Origin: Flavobacterium sharifuzzamanii
GTDB taxonomy: Bacteria > Bacteroidota > Bacteroidia > Flavobacteriales > Flavobacteriaceae
Direction of reading: 5' to 3'
Length of the DNA stretch: 64,000 bases
Assembly (NCBI RefSeq): GCF_003254585.1
Contig: NZ_QJGZ01000036.1
Location: 124,001-188,000 of the forward strand
Position numbers and translations under genes: made by a program. Shown here in pieces: positions 35,978 through 44,037 of this stretch; the first letter of the stretch is position 1, and every line of letters begins with the position of its first letter. The notes under the pieces were generated by a model. It was not told the DNA's origin, searched no databases, and saw only the letters and a program-made list of their open reading frames with translations.

Positions 35978-38440
35978 TTAATTTTCAACCGAAACAGATT
36001 CTGCTATAATCCATTTTACTTCGTTGTTTTCAATAATTACCGAAATGTTGTCATTCTCTTTAACTTCTCCAGAAATTATCTTTTTCGCCAGAGGTCTTCT
36101 TAAATGCGTTCGAATAATGTTTTTGATAGGTCTTGCGCCATATTTGGCATTGTAACCATTTTCAGCTAAATACAGTTTAGTTTCTAAAGGAATTTCTACT
36201 GTAATTTTATTGTTCTTTAATAAATCAATGAATTCCTTTTTAAGATGGATTTCAAATATTTTTAAAGCATTTTCTTTATTGATTGGAGCAAAAGGTACAA
36301 TTTCTGTTAATCGCCCTAAAAATTCAGGTCTGAAATAATTAGCCATGATTTCCATTAACGAACTAGATGCTGGAATTTCACCATTATTAAATGTATTAAC
36401 GATATGATCTGCACCAATATTTGATGTAAAGAGAATTATGGCATTAGAAAAATCACCTTCTTTGCCTAAACGATCATGCAATTTTCCTTCGTCCATGATC
36501 TGAAGAAATACATCAAAAACGGAAGGATGCGCCTTTTCAATTTCGTCAAATAAAACAATAGAATACGGTTTTTGTCTAATCTTGTTGACTAATAATCCAC
36601 CTTCTTCGTAACCAACATATCCTGGAGGCGCACCATATAACAATGCAGCAGAATGCTCTTCTTTAAACTCAGACATATCAAAACGGATAATAGCATTTTC
36701 ATCTTGAAAAAGAAATTCAGCCAAACTTTTTGCCAATTCTGTTTTTCCTGTTCCTGTGGGGCCTAAAAAAAAGAATGAAGCAATTGGCTGTCCTGCTTTG
36801 CTTAAACCTGATCGTGATTCTAAAATAGAGCCAGCAACTGTCTCAATACAATGATCCTGACCAATTACTCTTCTGCCTAAAACTTCCTCAATGTTATTAA
36901 GTTTCTGTTTCTCTTCTTCTTTAAGTTTTCCTGCAGGAATTCCCGTTTTTTTAGCGATTATCAAAGACAAATCAAAAGCCTCGATATGAGAACGTTTGTC
37001 AAGTGCTTTTTCTTCAAGCGTATTAATGAGGTTTTCAATATAATTCAGGATCGATTCTGATGATTCAAAATTTCTTATTTCATTTTGCTCATTGGGATCC
37101 ATTAAAAATGCTGTTTTGTTCATTAAATCAACCAAGAACCAATTGTATTCTTTTATTAATTGATTTTCAGATAAATTGTCTTTGTTTTCTTTTAGAAGAT
37201 TTAATCTATTGGCAATAGATTGTTTTTCGTTAAGAAAAGTTTCTCCAGAAGTTTTTAAAACCGACATTGTGTGGTCAATCAAATTAATGGCAGACTCAGG
37301 AAGGCTTTTTTCCTTTAAGTATCTTTTTGATAATCGAATAGATTCTGAAATCGTTTCATCATCTATTTGTATTTTATGATGCTCTTGATAAGTTTTGATC
37401 GACTCGCGAATCATTCGAAACAGAGTTTCGTCGTTAGCTTCTTCCAGTTTTACAATTTCAAACATTCCAGCAAGTCCTTGCTCTTTTTCAATTCTTTTGG
37501 AATATTCGTCAATTGTAGAAGTGGCAATAATATTTAACCCTTTTGCTAGCTCGCCTTTAAGAACATTTGAAACGCCTGAATCTCCTCCATTTTTATCAAG
37601 TAAAATATGAATTTCTTCGATAATTAAAATAGCTTTCGGATATTGTTTAAGCTCCTGAATACAGTTTTTTAAACGATCTTCTATTTCTCCTTTGTATGAA
37701 GCGCCAGCAATAAGTGATGACAGATCAAGTTCAAAAAGCTGCACTTTGTTTAAAACATCTGGAACTTGGTTGGCTATTACATCTTGAATAAGAGTATCAA
37801 TTAAAATTGATTTCCCAATGCCACGATCGCCAATAAGCAAAACATTAGGTTTAGAAAACCGGCAGAGTATTTCTTTTATGGCATTCAATTCAGATTCACG
37901 CCCAATCGCAGATACTCTTTTTTTAATTTTCTCAAGGTTTTTATGGACACAATATTTGCTCAAAAAACCTTTTTTTACTTCTTGTTTTACACCATTTTCA
38001 GCTTGTGGGATAACAATCTGATCTTCTAGCAATTCATTCCTTGAAATAGGGTAGGATTTCATTTGATCAAAATTGAACCCCACGCCAGGAGAGCTTAATG
38101 CTGTTATAATGGCATAGAGGCTAATTTCATCTTCATTCAAAGCAATTCGCACTGATTCTGCCTCTTTTATGATATCGTCGATCAAATCGCTTGGCTCAGT
38201 ATCAAGAACATGAGTGGTTTTTGGCTCTTCTTCGATTCGAACTTCTGCCCATTCATCAAGATAATAAACATCTTTGCCCATAGTTTCGAGCCGTTTCAAA
38301 AGTGATAAATCTCTGTTTAAAATGGCTTTTAATAAATGGGAAGCTGAATAATATTTATTTGAATTGGTTTTAGCAATTTTCTTAGCAATCTCTAATGCGC
38401 TTAATAATTCTGCACTGAAAACGTTTTTTTCTTCTTCCAT
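35978..38440 (-). CDS. tssH: T6SS sheath-disassembly AAA+ ATPase TssH (ClpV)
   Basis: An 820-residue double-AAA+ Clp protein. The N-terminal Clp domain spans about 1-145. AAA-1 has Walker A GDRGIGKS (204-211) but Walker B reads ILIIEEIH (271-278), with Glu where the first Asp is usual. AAA-2 has GPTGTGKT (560-567) and VLFDEIEKAHP near 630. It extracts and recycles the contracted TssB/TssC sheath. It lies divergent from the main operon with the PKD protein, 8 nt downstream of it. The N-domain differs from that of the heat-shock ClpB, and location favours TssH strongly. Confidence 0.9.
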   Translation of the reverse strand: MEEEKNVFSAELLSALEIAKKIAKTNSNKYYSASHLLKAILNRDLSLLKRLETMGKDVYYLDEWAEVRIEEEPKTTHVLDTEPSDLIDDIIKEAESVRIALNEDEISLYAIITALSSPGVGFNFDQMKSYPISRNELLEDQIVIPQAENGVKQEVKKGFLSKYCVHKNLEKIKKRVSAIGRESELNAIKEILCRFSKPNVLLIGDRGIGKSILIDTLIQDVIANQVPDVLNKVQLFELDLSSLIAGASYKGEIEDRLKNCIQELKQYPKAILIIEEIHILLDKNGGDSGVSNVLKGELAKGLNIIATSTIDEYSKRIEKEQGLAGMFEIVKLEEANDETLFRMIRESIKTYQEHHKIQIDDETISESIRLSKRYLKEKSLPESAINLIDHTMSVLKTSGETFLNEKQSIANRLNLLKENKDNLSENQLIKEYNWFLVDLMNKTAFLMDPNEQNEIRNFESSESILNYIENLINTLEEKALDKRSHIEAFDLSLIIAKKTGIPAGKLKEEEKQKLNNIEEVLGRRVIGQDHCIETVAGSILESRSGLSKAGQPIASFFFLGPTGTGKTELAKSLAEFLFQDENAIIRFDMSEFKEEHSAALLYGAPPGYVGYEEGGLLVNKIRQKPYSIVLFDEIEKAHPSVFDVFLQIMDEGKLHDRLGKEGDFSNAIILFTSNIGADHIVNTFNNGEIPASSSLMEIMANYFRPEFLGRLTEIVPFAPINKENALKIFEIHLKKEFIDLLKNNKITVEIPLETKLYLAENGYNAKYGARPIKNIIRTHLRRPLAKKIISGEVKENDNISVIIENNEVKWIIAESVSVEN

Positions 38441-38448
38441 ATCAAAAT

Positions 38449-39501
38449 TTAATCTTTAGACCATATCAGGTATTTTTTTACTTTATAGCTGATATTTAAT
38501 CCTTTAATGCAGTTAGTTTGTTTGTCTTTGTTTAAACGTATTGATTCAATCTTTATTTTTTTTCCTTTTACAGAAGCACATAATTGAGAAAAAGTCAATA
38601 GATCGTTATCATTTTTTACCACAGGAACATCTAAGTCATCACACAGAAATTCTGCAAAATCATCTTTTGTTTTACTGCCTTCTGCTACTTTTTTGAACAA
38701 AATTTCAAACTGATCTTCAGACATTTTGGGCGCTTTTTTTGTTACAGCGGTAGTGTCTTTTACTGTTTTGGTTTTTGGCGCAACTGGAACATATTGCAGC
38801 ATTTCTTCAAGCGGATCTTTTTTTACAGAGCCTCGGGGCAATGCAAAAGCCTCTGCTTTTTTCTCAAATTCGTATGAACTTACGTCCAGCGGATTAGTCT
38901 TTTTAATGACTCTTGGATGTACGTAAATAATCTTTTTTGCCACACGGCTAAAATCTCCGTTTATAACTAAAGTAATTGTTTTTTCACCTGGTGTTATAAA
39001 GGTGTAAACAGGATTGGATGAGGTTTCATCAATGCCTTTATTTTCGCCAAACGCCCATTCCCAAGTTCGCGCATCATCAGAAATTGATTTAAAGTACGCG
39101 GGTTGTCCCACTGTAATGGTTTTGGGTGTAATAATTTTTGGCGTGCCTATTTTATCAGCAGCAAATTTGTCTTTTATAGTGATTTCTTTTGTATGGGTAC
39201 AATTGCCATTTATTGTTAAAGTAACATAGTATTTTCCCGGATTTTTATAGATGTGAAAAGTATGTTTTCTGACATCTTTTTCTGACCCGTCTCCAAAGTC
39301 CCAAATCCACGATTTTGCATTGGGAGTTTTGTCATAAAATTCTATCGATTCTTCTGATTGTGAATGATCTGTGAAAATGTAAAACTTGGCATCTTCACAA
39401 TCGACATGATTAAAAAATTGTATGATAAATGCAATAATTCCAGCTAATAAGAGAAGTGCAAAAAAAAATACTACCCTAATATCAATATTTTTTTGATTCA
39501 T
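38449..39501 (-). CDS. Membrane-anchored PKD-domain protein of the T6SSiii locus (TssP candidate)
   Basis: A 350-residue protein with one N-terminal membrane helix (about 10-28) and a long periplasmic part. Two PKD-like beta-sandwiches are seen: SWIWDFGDGSEKD...YKNPGKYYVTLTING (about 63-105) and TWEWAFGENKG...FITPGEKTITLVING (about 145-182). A basic/proline-rich linker (about 200-255) precedes a C-terminal domain with several cysteines. Subtype iii systems lack TssJLM and use TssN-TssR instead. This is the best TssP-like candidate, but I cannot confirm which letter applies. Confidence 0.75.
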   Translation of the reverse strand: MNQKNIDIRVVFFFALLLLAGIIAFIIQFFNHVDCEDAKFYIFTDHSQSEESIEFYDKTPNAKSWIWDFGDGSEKDVRKHTFHIYKNPGKYYVTLTINGNCTHTKEITIKDKFAADKIGTPKIITPKTITVGQPAYFKSISDDARTWEWAFGENKGIDETSSNPVYTFITPGEKTITLVINGDFSRVAKKIIYVHPRVIKKTNPLDVSSYEFEKKAEAFALPRGSVKKDPLEEMLQYVPVAPKTKTVKDTTAVTKKAPKMSEDQFEILFKKVAEGSKTKDDFAEFLCDDLDVPVVKNDNDLLTFSQLCASVKGKKIKIESIRLNKDKQTNCIKGLNISYKVKKYLIWSKD

Positions 39502-39836
39502 TTTAATATTTTACTATGTAAGATAATTTTAACAAAAATTGGAAGCAAATGTAGTTTTATTTATTTTAAAAAACTTATTTTTTATACTATAAATTTTACA
39601 AATTTTATTTGTATTCTTACAAAATATTTTGCTAGGTTTGTAACCACCACGTCTAAAAATGTAAATAAATTCATTATAAAGGAGTTACGTTCAAAAAGAA
39701 GAATTTTCTCAGGTTTGAAAAATAAAAATAAGTTGAAAAATTTGTTTTTTATGTTGCTTAAAATTTAAGAATGATCCATTTTGGTTGCGAAATAATGTTT
39801 AATTATCTAAAAAAAGAGTACTAAATAATATTTTTT
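39502..39836. other. Divergent promoter region of the T6SS locus
   Basis: A 335-base AT-rich gap between the minus-strand tssH pair and the plus-strand T6SS run. It must contain promoters for both directions. An open frame at 39493-39768 is low-complexity (Lys/Phe/Ile) and not supported as a gene. Confidence 0.6.
39608..39640 (+). promoter_or_regulatory. Candidate promoter for the plus-strand T6SS run
   Basis: TTTG at 39608-39611 and TAGGTTTG at 39633-39640 match the Flavobacterium -33 TTTG / -7 TAnnTTTG pattern with a 21-nt spacer. They lie about 197 nt upstream of the first plus-strand gene. No experimental support. Confidence 0.45.
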
Positions 39837-40478
39837 ATGAGGCAGTTTGTTATAATGATACTTATGATGCATTTATTTACGGAATGCCATGCTCAAAAAT
39901 ATATTTCGCAGATTCCCTTCAAATATGATTATTCTTTGGAGCTGTTAAAAAAGCAGGCTCAAATGAATGAAACCGGTTTAAAAAATAAAACCGTCGTCAA
40001 TGATAATTCAGAGAATTTAAATGACGAAATACTTGCTTTAAAAGAAAAGTACTCCATTATTCTGGCTGTAATGCCAAATAAAATTACCAACTACAAATTA
40101 TACTCTTACATAGATCCGTGGCTTAATACGCCATATAAAGAGAAAAGCTTTTCTAAAAAAGGAATTGACTGTTCTTATTTTCTCCAGTCTTTATACAGCG
40201 ATGTTTACAAGGTTACCCTACCAAAAGATCCTGCAGGTATGTGGAAGTCTAAATCTATACAAATTTTTACAGGACGCAGTTTCCTTGCTGAAGGCGATCT
40301 GGTTTTCTTTAGATACGATAAAGACCACCCGATATCTGATGTTGGTTTGTACCTGCATAATGACCGAATTCTGGCTTGTACAGACAAAGGTCTTGCAATA
40401 TATAATTTCAATGATGAATATTTTCAGTTACGATACATAGGCGCAGGACGAATTAACGAGGATGGAAAGAAGAAGTAA
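39837..40478 (+). CDS. Exported NlpC/P60-like protein lacking the catalytic histidines
   Basis: A 213-residue protein with a signal peptide (about 1-20, CHA-Q). Residues 100-206 align well with NlpC/P60 peptidases such as Spr/MepS: GIDCSYFLQSLY holds the nucleophile Cys112, EGDLVFFRY follows, and YIGAGRI is the end motif. The H-V-G-I-Y motif is SDVGLYL (Asp168 for His), and the second histidine, twelve residues later, is Ala180. It is therefore probably not a normal cysteine peptidase and may bind peptidoglycan or scaffold the apparatus. It overlaps tssG by 17 nt. Confidence 0.8.
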   Translation: MRQFVIMILMMHLFTECHAQKYISQIPFKYDYSLELLKKQAQMNETGLKNKTVVNDNSENLNDEILALKEKYSIILAVMPNKITNYKLYSYIDPWLNTPYKEKSFSKKGIDCSYFLQSLYSDVYKVTLPKDPAGMWKSKSIQIFTGRSFLAEGDLVFFRYDKDHPISDVGLYLHNDRILACTDKGLAIYNFNDEYFQLRYIGAGRINEDGKKK

Positions 40479-41406
40479 AAAAAGTCTTGAGGATCTTGCA
40501 TTCGAAATTGAGAATATTTCGTATGACATTAGGGCTGAAGTTATTGCTAATGAACTTCTTGAGTCCAGAGCTGTCGTGCAGGATGAAATTACGGTTTCTA
40601 ATCAGGGACAATTTTCTCGTGCGTACAGAAGCGATATTTTGGAGGCAGTAATTCAGGATGATAATTATGATAAACAGGAATATTTAAATATACGATTATC
40701 ACGTGATAGTATGTACGATGCGCTTCCAGAAGGTTTTGTGCATAGTTTGACTGAGAATAATTCTGATAAGTCTGTAAAACAGATGATAAAGGAACATAAA
40801 CATCAGAAAAAGCAAGAAGCCGAGGCTCGTGTTTTTTTTACTCCTTTTGAAAACGAAATTTTTCATTATCGTACTAAAGTAGAAAGTGTTGAAAGGAATT
40901 TTTTATACAAACTGAACGGAAGCAAACCGTTGGATTTTTTCTATGATTTTTGGGGATTGTCACACATTTACCCTGAAATTTTAGTTTCAAAATTTATACA
41001 GCTGCTGCCTTATGCGTACAAAATAGTGGGAGACATTGAACTTGCTTGCCATTGTTTATCAAGCATTATTGAAGAAAAGGTAACCTATACAACAACAAGT
41101 TCTAAAGAATATAGCGAAGAAGGAGAGCAGGTCAGGTTAGGAGAAAATAGATTGGGAGTCGATTTTATTACTGGAAAAGATTACATGGATTATTCTATGA
41201 ATGTAAGGATAGAAATTGGCCCTATAACTCATAAGCCTTACCAGCAATATCTTAAAAACGGCGATATAAAAATATTTATAGATTGTTTTTGCGAGCATTT
41301 TTTTCCAATGGAAGTTGACGTAAAAACAGTGTTATTGATTGATAAAGAAACAGAAGAGTTTAATTTTAGTAAAGAACCTGTGTTAGGGTATACAACACGA
41401 ATTTAG
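40462..41406 (+). CDS. tssG: T6SS baseplate protein TssG-like
   Basis: A 314-residue soluble protein without signal. The C-terminus ends VLGYTTRI, matching the usual TssG ending (LGYxS/T). The region FFYDFWGLSHIYPEILVSKF and the following beta-rich tail fit the family. TssG forms the baseplate wedge with TssE and TssF, which lie further downstream in this window. It starts inside the previous gene's end and is followed 2 nt later by tssN, so translation is coupled. Divergent from the proteobacterial TssG, as in other subtype iii loci. Confidence 0.75.
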   Translation: MERRSKKSLEDLAFEIENISYDIRAEVIANELLESRAVVQDEITVSNQGQFSRAYRSDILEAVIQDDNYDKQEYLNIRLSRDSMYDALPEGFVHSLTENNSDKSVKQMIKEHKHQKKQEAEARVFFTPFENEIFHYRTKVESVERNFLYKLNGSKPLDFFYDFWGLSHIYPEILVSKFIQLLPYAYKIVGDIELACHCLSSIIEEKVTYTTTSSKEYSEEGEQVRLGENRLGVDFITGKDYMDYSMNVRIEIGPITHKPYQQYLKNGDIKIFIDCFCEHFFPMEVDVKTVLLIDKETEEFNFSKEPVLGYTTRI

Positions 41407-41408
41407 TA

Positions 41409-42389
41409 ATGGTAAAAAAACATTTATTAGCCCTTATTGATATTAGGCTTATTGTATTTTTAGTAGTAATCATAGCAGTAAGCGCTATACTTACTATGGT
41501 ATTCAGCGATAAAATAAAAGAATTTGCAACACAATATAAAAGAAAATTTTACATCTATATTTTTTCATTTGTATTGATTTATGCTCTCGTTGGTTTTTTA
41601 GGCTACAATAAATTATTTACAGAGCTTTCAGACGAATTTCGATTTTATCAAATTGCGTCACTGCTATTTGGAATCCTTAATGTTTACTTGTATCGATGGT
41701 ACTTTAACGAGTTTAACCTAAAAGGTGTTGTGGGTATCGAATTATTGTTTTCATTTTTAATAACGCTTTATTCTAGTGTATTGTTTGTGATTATTTATAC
41801 CGCCTTAAACGGAATTGCACTAACATTTTTAATGTGCTCACATTTCTTGGTATTTATTGTTCCAACAGGCGTTTACGCAGTTTTTAACTATATGATGCAG
41901 ATTCCTCCTAAAGAATATGTTACATGGAAAATTCCAGAAAGAAAAGATCCTTTTCCAGAGATTGAAAATGTTCAGATGAAAGATTTGCTGCTTATTACAT
42001 TATTAATCCAGAAAAAAGAAAGTGATACAAAATATACTTCTATAAGATCTAAAGGTCCCGTAAGAATTGATTTTGGAGCGCTATTCTATCATACAGTTTC
42101 AGGATATAATGAACATAATGCTGAAAGTAAAATTGATTTAAAGCAAAATGGAGAAAATTGCAACTGGGTATTCTTTCTACAGCCAAAATGGTATCAAACA
42201 GCCAAATATGTAGATGCAAAATATACTTTGGGTATGAATGGTATTACTGAGAATTCAGTGATTATTTGTAAAAGACAGAAAAAAGAAGAAACCAAAGTAA
42301 ATAAAAAAGGTAAGGAAAAAGAAGGGTTTATGTATGAGCCTAAGATTGAAAATAAAGAAAAAGAAAAGGAAAAAGAAGCAGTAGTTTAA
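41409..42389 (+). CDS. tssN: Subtype iii T6SS membrane protein TssN
   Basis: A 326-residue protein with about five hydrophobic segments in the first 165 residues (about 11-32, 45-63, 75-93, 105-127 and 134-155) and a cytoplasmic or periplasmic domain thereafter (MKDLLLITLLIQKKESDTKY...). The tail is highly charged (KEKEKEKEAVV). Position between tssG and the LysM/PAAR genes and topology match TssN, thought to contribute to the membrane anchor that replaces TssL/TssM in this subtype. Confidence 0.8.
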   Translation: MVKKHLLALIDIRLIVFLVVIIAVSAILTMVFSDKIKEFATQYKRKFYIYIFSFVLIYALVGFLGYNKLFTELSDEFRFYQIASLLFGILNVYLYRWYFNEFNLKGVVGIELLFSFLITLYSSVLFVIIYTALNGIALTFLMCSHFLVFIVPTGVYAVFNYMMQIPPKEYVTWKIPERKDPFPEIENVQMKDLLLITLLIQKKESDTKYTSIRSKGPVRIDFGALFYHTVSGYNEHNAESKIDLKQNGENCNWVFFLQPKWYQTAKYVDAKYTLGMNGITENSVIICKRQKKEETKVNKKGKEKEGFMYEPKIENKEKEKEKEAVV

Positions 42390-42405
42390 TGTTTATTGAG
42401 ATATT

Positions 42406-43479
42406 ATGTATTACATAGATAAACCTGAAAAGGCATCATACGACAAGTTTCGTACTTATAAAATCAAGAAAGGGGATACACTCGAAAGTGTTGCTCGAGA
42501 TCTTGGCGTTGAGGCTGATGAGCTTAGATGGTATCATAATATGTACTGTGAGATTCCTGACTTAATAGAAGCTGATTTTAAAAGTTACTTAGAGTATTTG
42601 ATTTTAGCACCCGAAAAAGCTATTGAAGCTAAAAAAGAACAAACAGAAAAAAAGCCTCAAAAAGTTAGTTTAGCAAGTAATTATACATTGCCATTTGTTG
42701 CAGACAAAATTGATAATGATTACCAAGTTAGCTATACCATTGTTTTTGGAGATGCTGTTGATACAATAGAAATGAAAGCAAGTGTAAAATGGCTTGCTAC
42801 TGATAGAAATAATTATCATTTGTTTGAGATAAATAAAGGATCTATTTATGTCAATAATAGTATTCCAGATACCATTATGGATGAACTGGCCGCTAAAACT
42901 GCTGCTGTTTTATATCCCTTAAAAATTGTGGTGGATCAATCTGGAAAGTGGGTTGATATTTATAATTATGATGAAATAGAAAGCCGATGGAAGGATACTA
43001 AAGAAGAAGTTCTGGATTATTTTGAAGGAGAGGTTGCAGAAAATTATATTGAACATACAGAATATGCTTTAGTAAATTCTGAAACATTACTTAATTCTCT
43101 TGCTTCAGATTATTTTTTAAGAGCTTTTTTTAGTGGTATTTATGTTGGCTATACATCAAATTATTCGTTTCAGAACGAAGTCTTTTTTCCATTAGAAAAA
43201 GATGAAGAATCGAAGTTTACTGTACAGCAAAAGATAGATTCGATTTTAGATGAATCAAATTTGGTTAAAGTAGAACAAAAAGGTGATTATATAGATTCTG
43301 GAGGTGAAGCCAGTTTTGGATTTGACCCGTGGAAAGGAAAATTCAACGCTTCGTATTTTCTGGATGAACATAGTTACTGTATCGAAAAGATAAATTTAGA
43401 ATGCAATATCGAGTATGATGAGCCGATAAAAGTGATCGTGCAAATTGAATCTTTAAAGAATGAAGAAACTCAAAGTTAA
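42406..43479 (+). CDS. LysM-domain protein of the T6SS locus
   Basis: A 357-residue protein without signal peptide. A LysM motif lies at about 16-70 (FRTYKIKKGDTLESVARDLGVEADELRWYHN). A lysine-rich linker (about 76-90) leads to a beta-rich domain with no family that I recognise. Cytoplasmic LysM-type proteins occur beside phage and T6SS spike/baseplate genes, so it may help assemble the tip loaded with the PAAR protein encoded next. A peptidoglycan-binding role is less likely without export. Confidence 0.65.
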   Translation: MYYIDKPEKASYDKFRTYKIKKGDTLESVARDLGVEADELRWYHNMYCEIPDLIEADFKSYLEYLILAPEKAIEAKKEQTEKKPQKVSLASNYTLPFVADKIDNDYQVSYTIVFGDAVDTIEMKASVKWLATDRNNYHLFEINKGSIYVNNSIPDTIMDELAAKTAAVLYPLKIVVDQSGKWVDIYNYDEIESRWKDTKEEVLDYFEGEVAENYIEHTEYALVNSETLLNSLASDYFLRAFFSGIYVGYTSNYSFQNEVFFPLEKDEESKFTVQQKIDSILDESNLVKVEQKGDYIDSGGEASFGFDPWKGKFNASYFLDEHSYCIEKINLECNIEYDEPIKVIVQIESLKNEETQS

Positions 43480-43531
43480 AGAGTTATAAAAGAGTAGTTA
43501 AGTCAATGTAATATTTATAAATGAAAAGGCA

Positions 43532-44026
43532 ATGAGTGAGAAACATATAGTAGTTCAGGGAGCTTCACTAAAATGCAAATTTAGCGTAGAACCAAAAAAA
43601 GATATATTAAAAGTAAAATCGCAGGACAAGCATTATGCTAATGATAAAGATGCAGAGAAAAAACTCATTGCGACCGACAAAGAAATTGGGCAGACATTAG
43701 AGAAAAATACTTTTGGTAAATGTAAAATGCAGCCAAACGGAAGTGGAGATTATCTGCCATGTCAGGCCACAATTATGAAGTGGAGCGCTTTTTACGAAAA
43801 AGTAACCTTAAGTAATCAAGGGAAGATTTTACTAGAAGACAGTAAAGGAACTTGTCCTATTGGTGGACCAGATTGTATAGAAATAGATAAACACGGTCAA
43901 AAAGCAGAAGCGAGTAAGCAAAATGCTAAAAAAGCAAAACCGCAGGTAAATAATCAAATAAATCCTTTGGTGAATACCGCAAAATTTCAGGAGAGCTTAG
44001 AAGAGAGTGATTCTATTTGTAAATAA
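43532..44026 (+). CDS. PAAR-like tip protein (DUF4280)
   Basis: A 164-residue protein. KHIVVQGASLKCKFSVEP near the N-terminus, FGKCKMQPNG near 71, LPCQATIMKW near 84 and GTCPIGGPDC near 110 carry the cysteine/glycine pattern of the DUF4280 PAAR-like family. These cap the VgrG spike and carry cargo. It lies 11 nt before a large toxin gene, which suggests that the toxin rides on this tip. The C-terminal tail after residue 125 is basic and disordered. Confidence 0.85.
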   Translation: MSEKHIVVQGASLKCKFSVEPKKDILKVKSQDKHYANDKDAEKKLIATDKEIGQTLEKNTFGKCKMQPNGSGDYLPCQATIMKWSAFYEKVTLSNQGKILLEDSKGTCPIGGPDCIEIDKHGQKAEASKQNAKKAKPQVNNQINPLVNTAKFQESLEESDSICK

Positions 44027-44037
44027 AATAAAATAGT

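Noticed and set aside
39493..39768. Open frame of 91 codons in the divergent T6SS gap
   Set aside because: Low-complexity Lys/Phe/Ile composition, it overlaps the 5' end of the PKD gene on the other strand, and there is no recognisable motif. It is an AT-rich chance frame.
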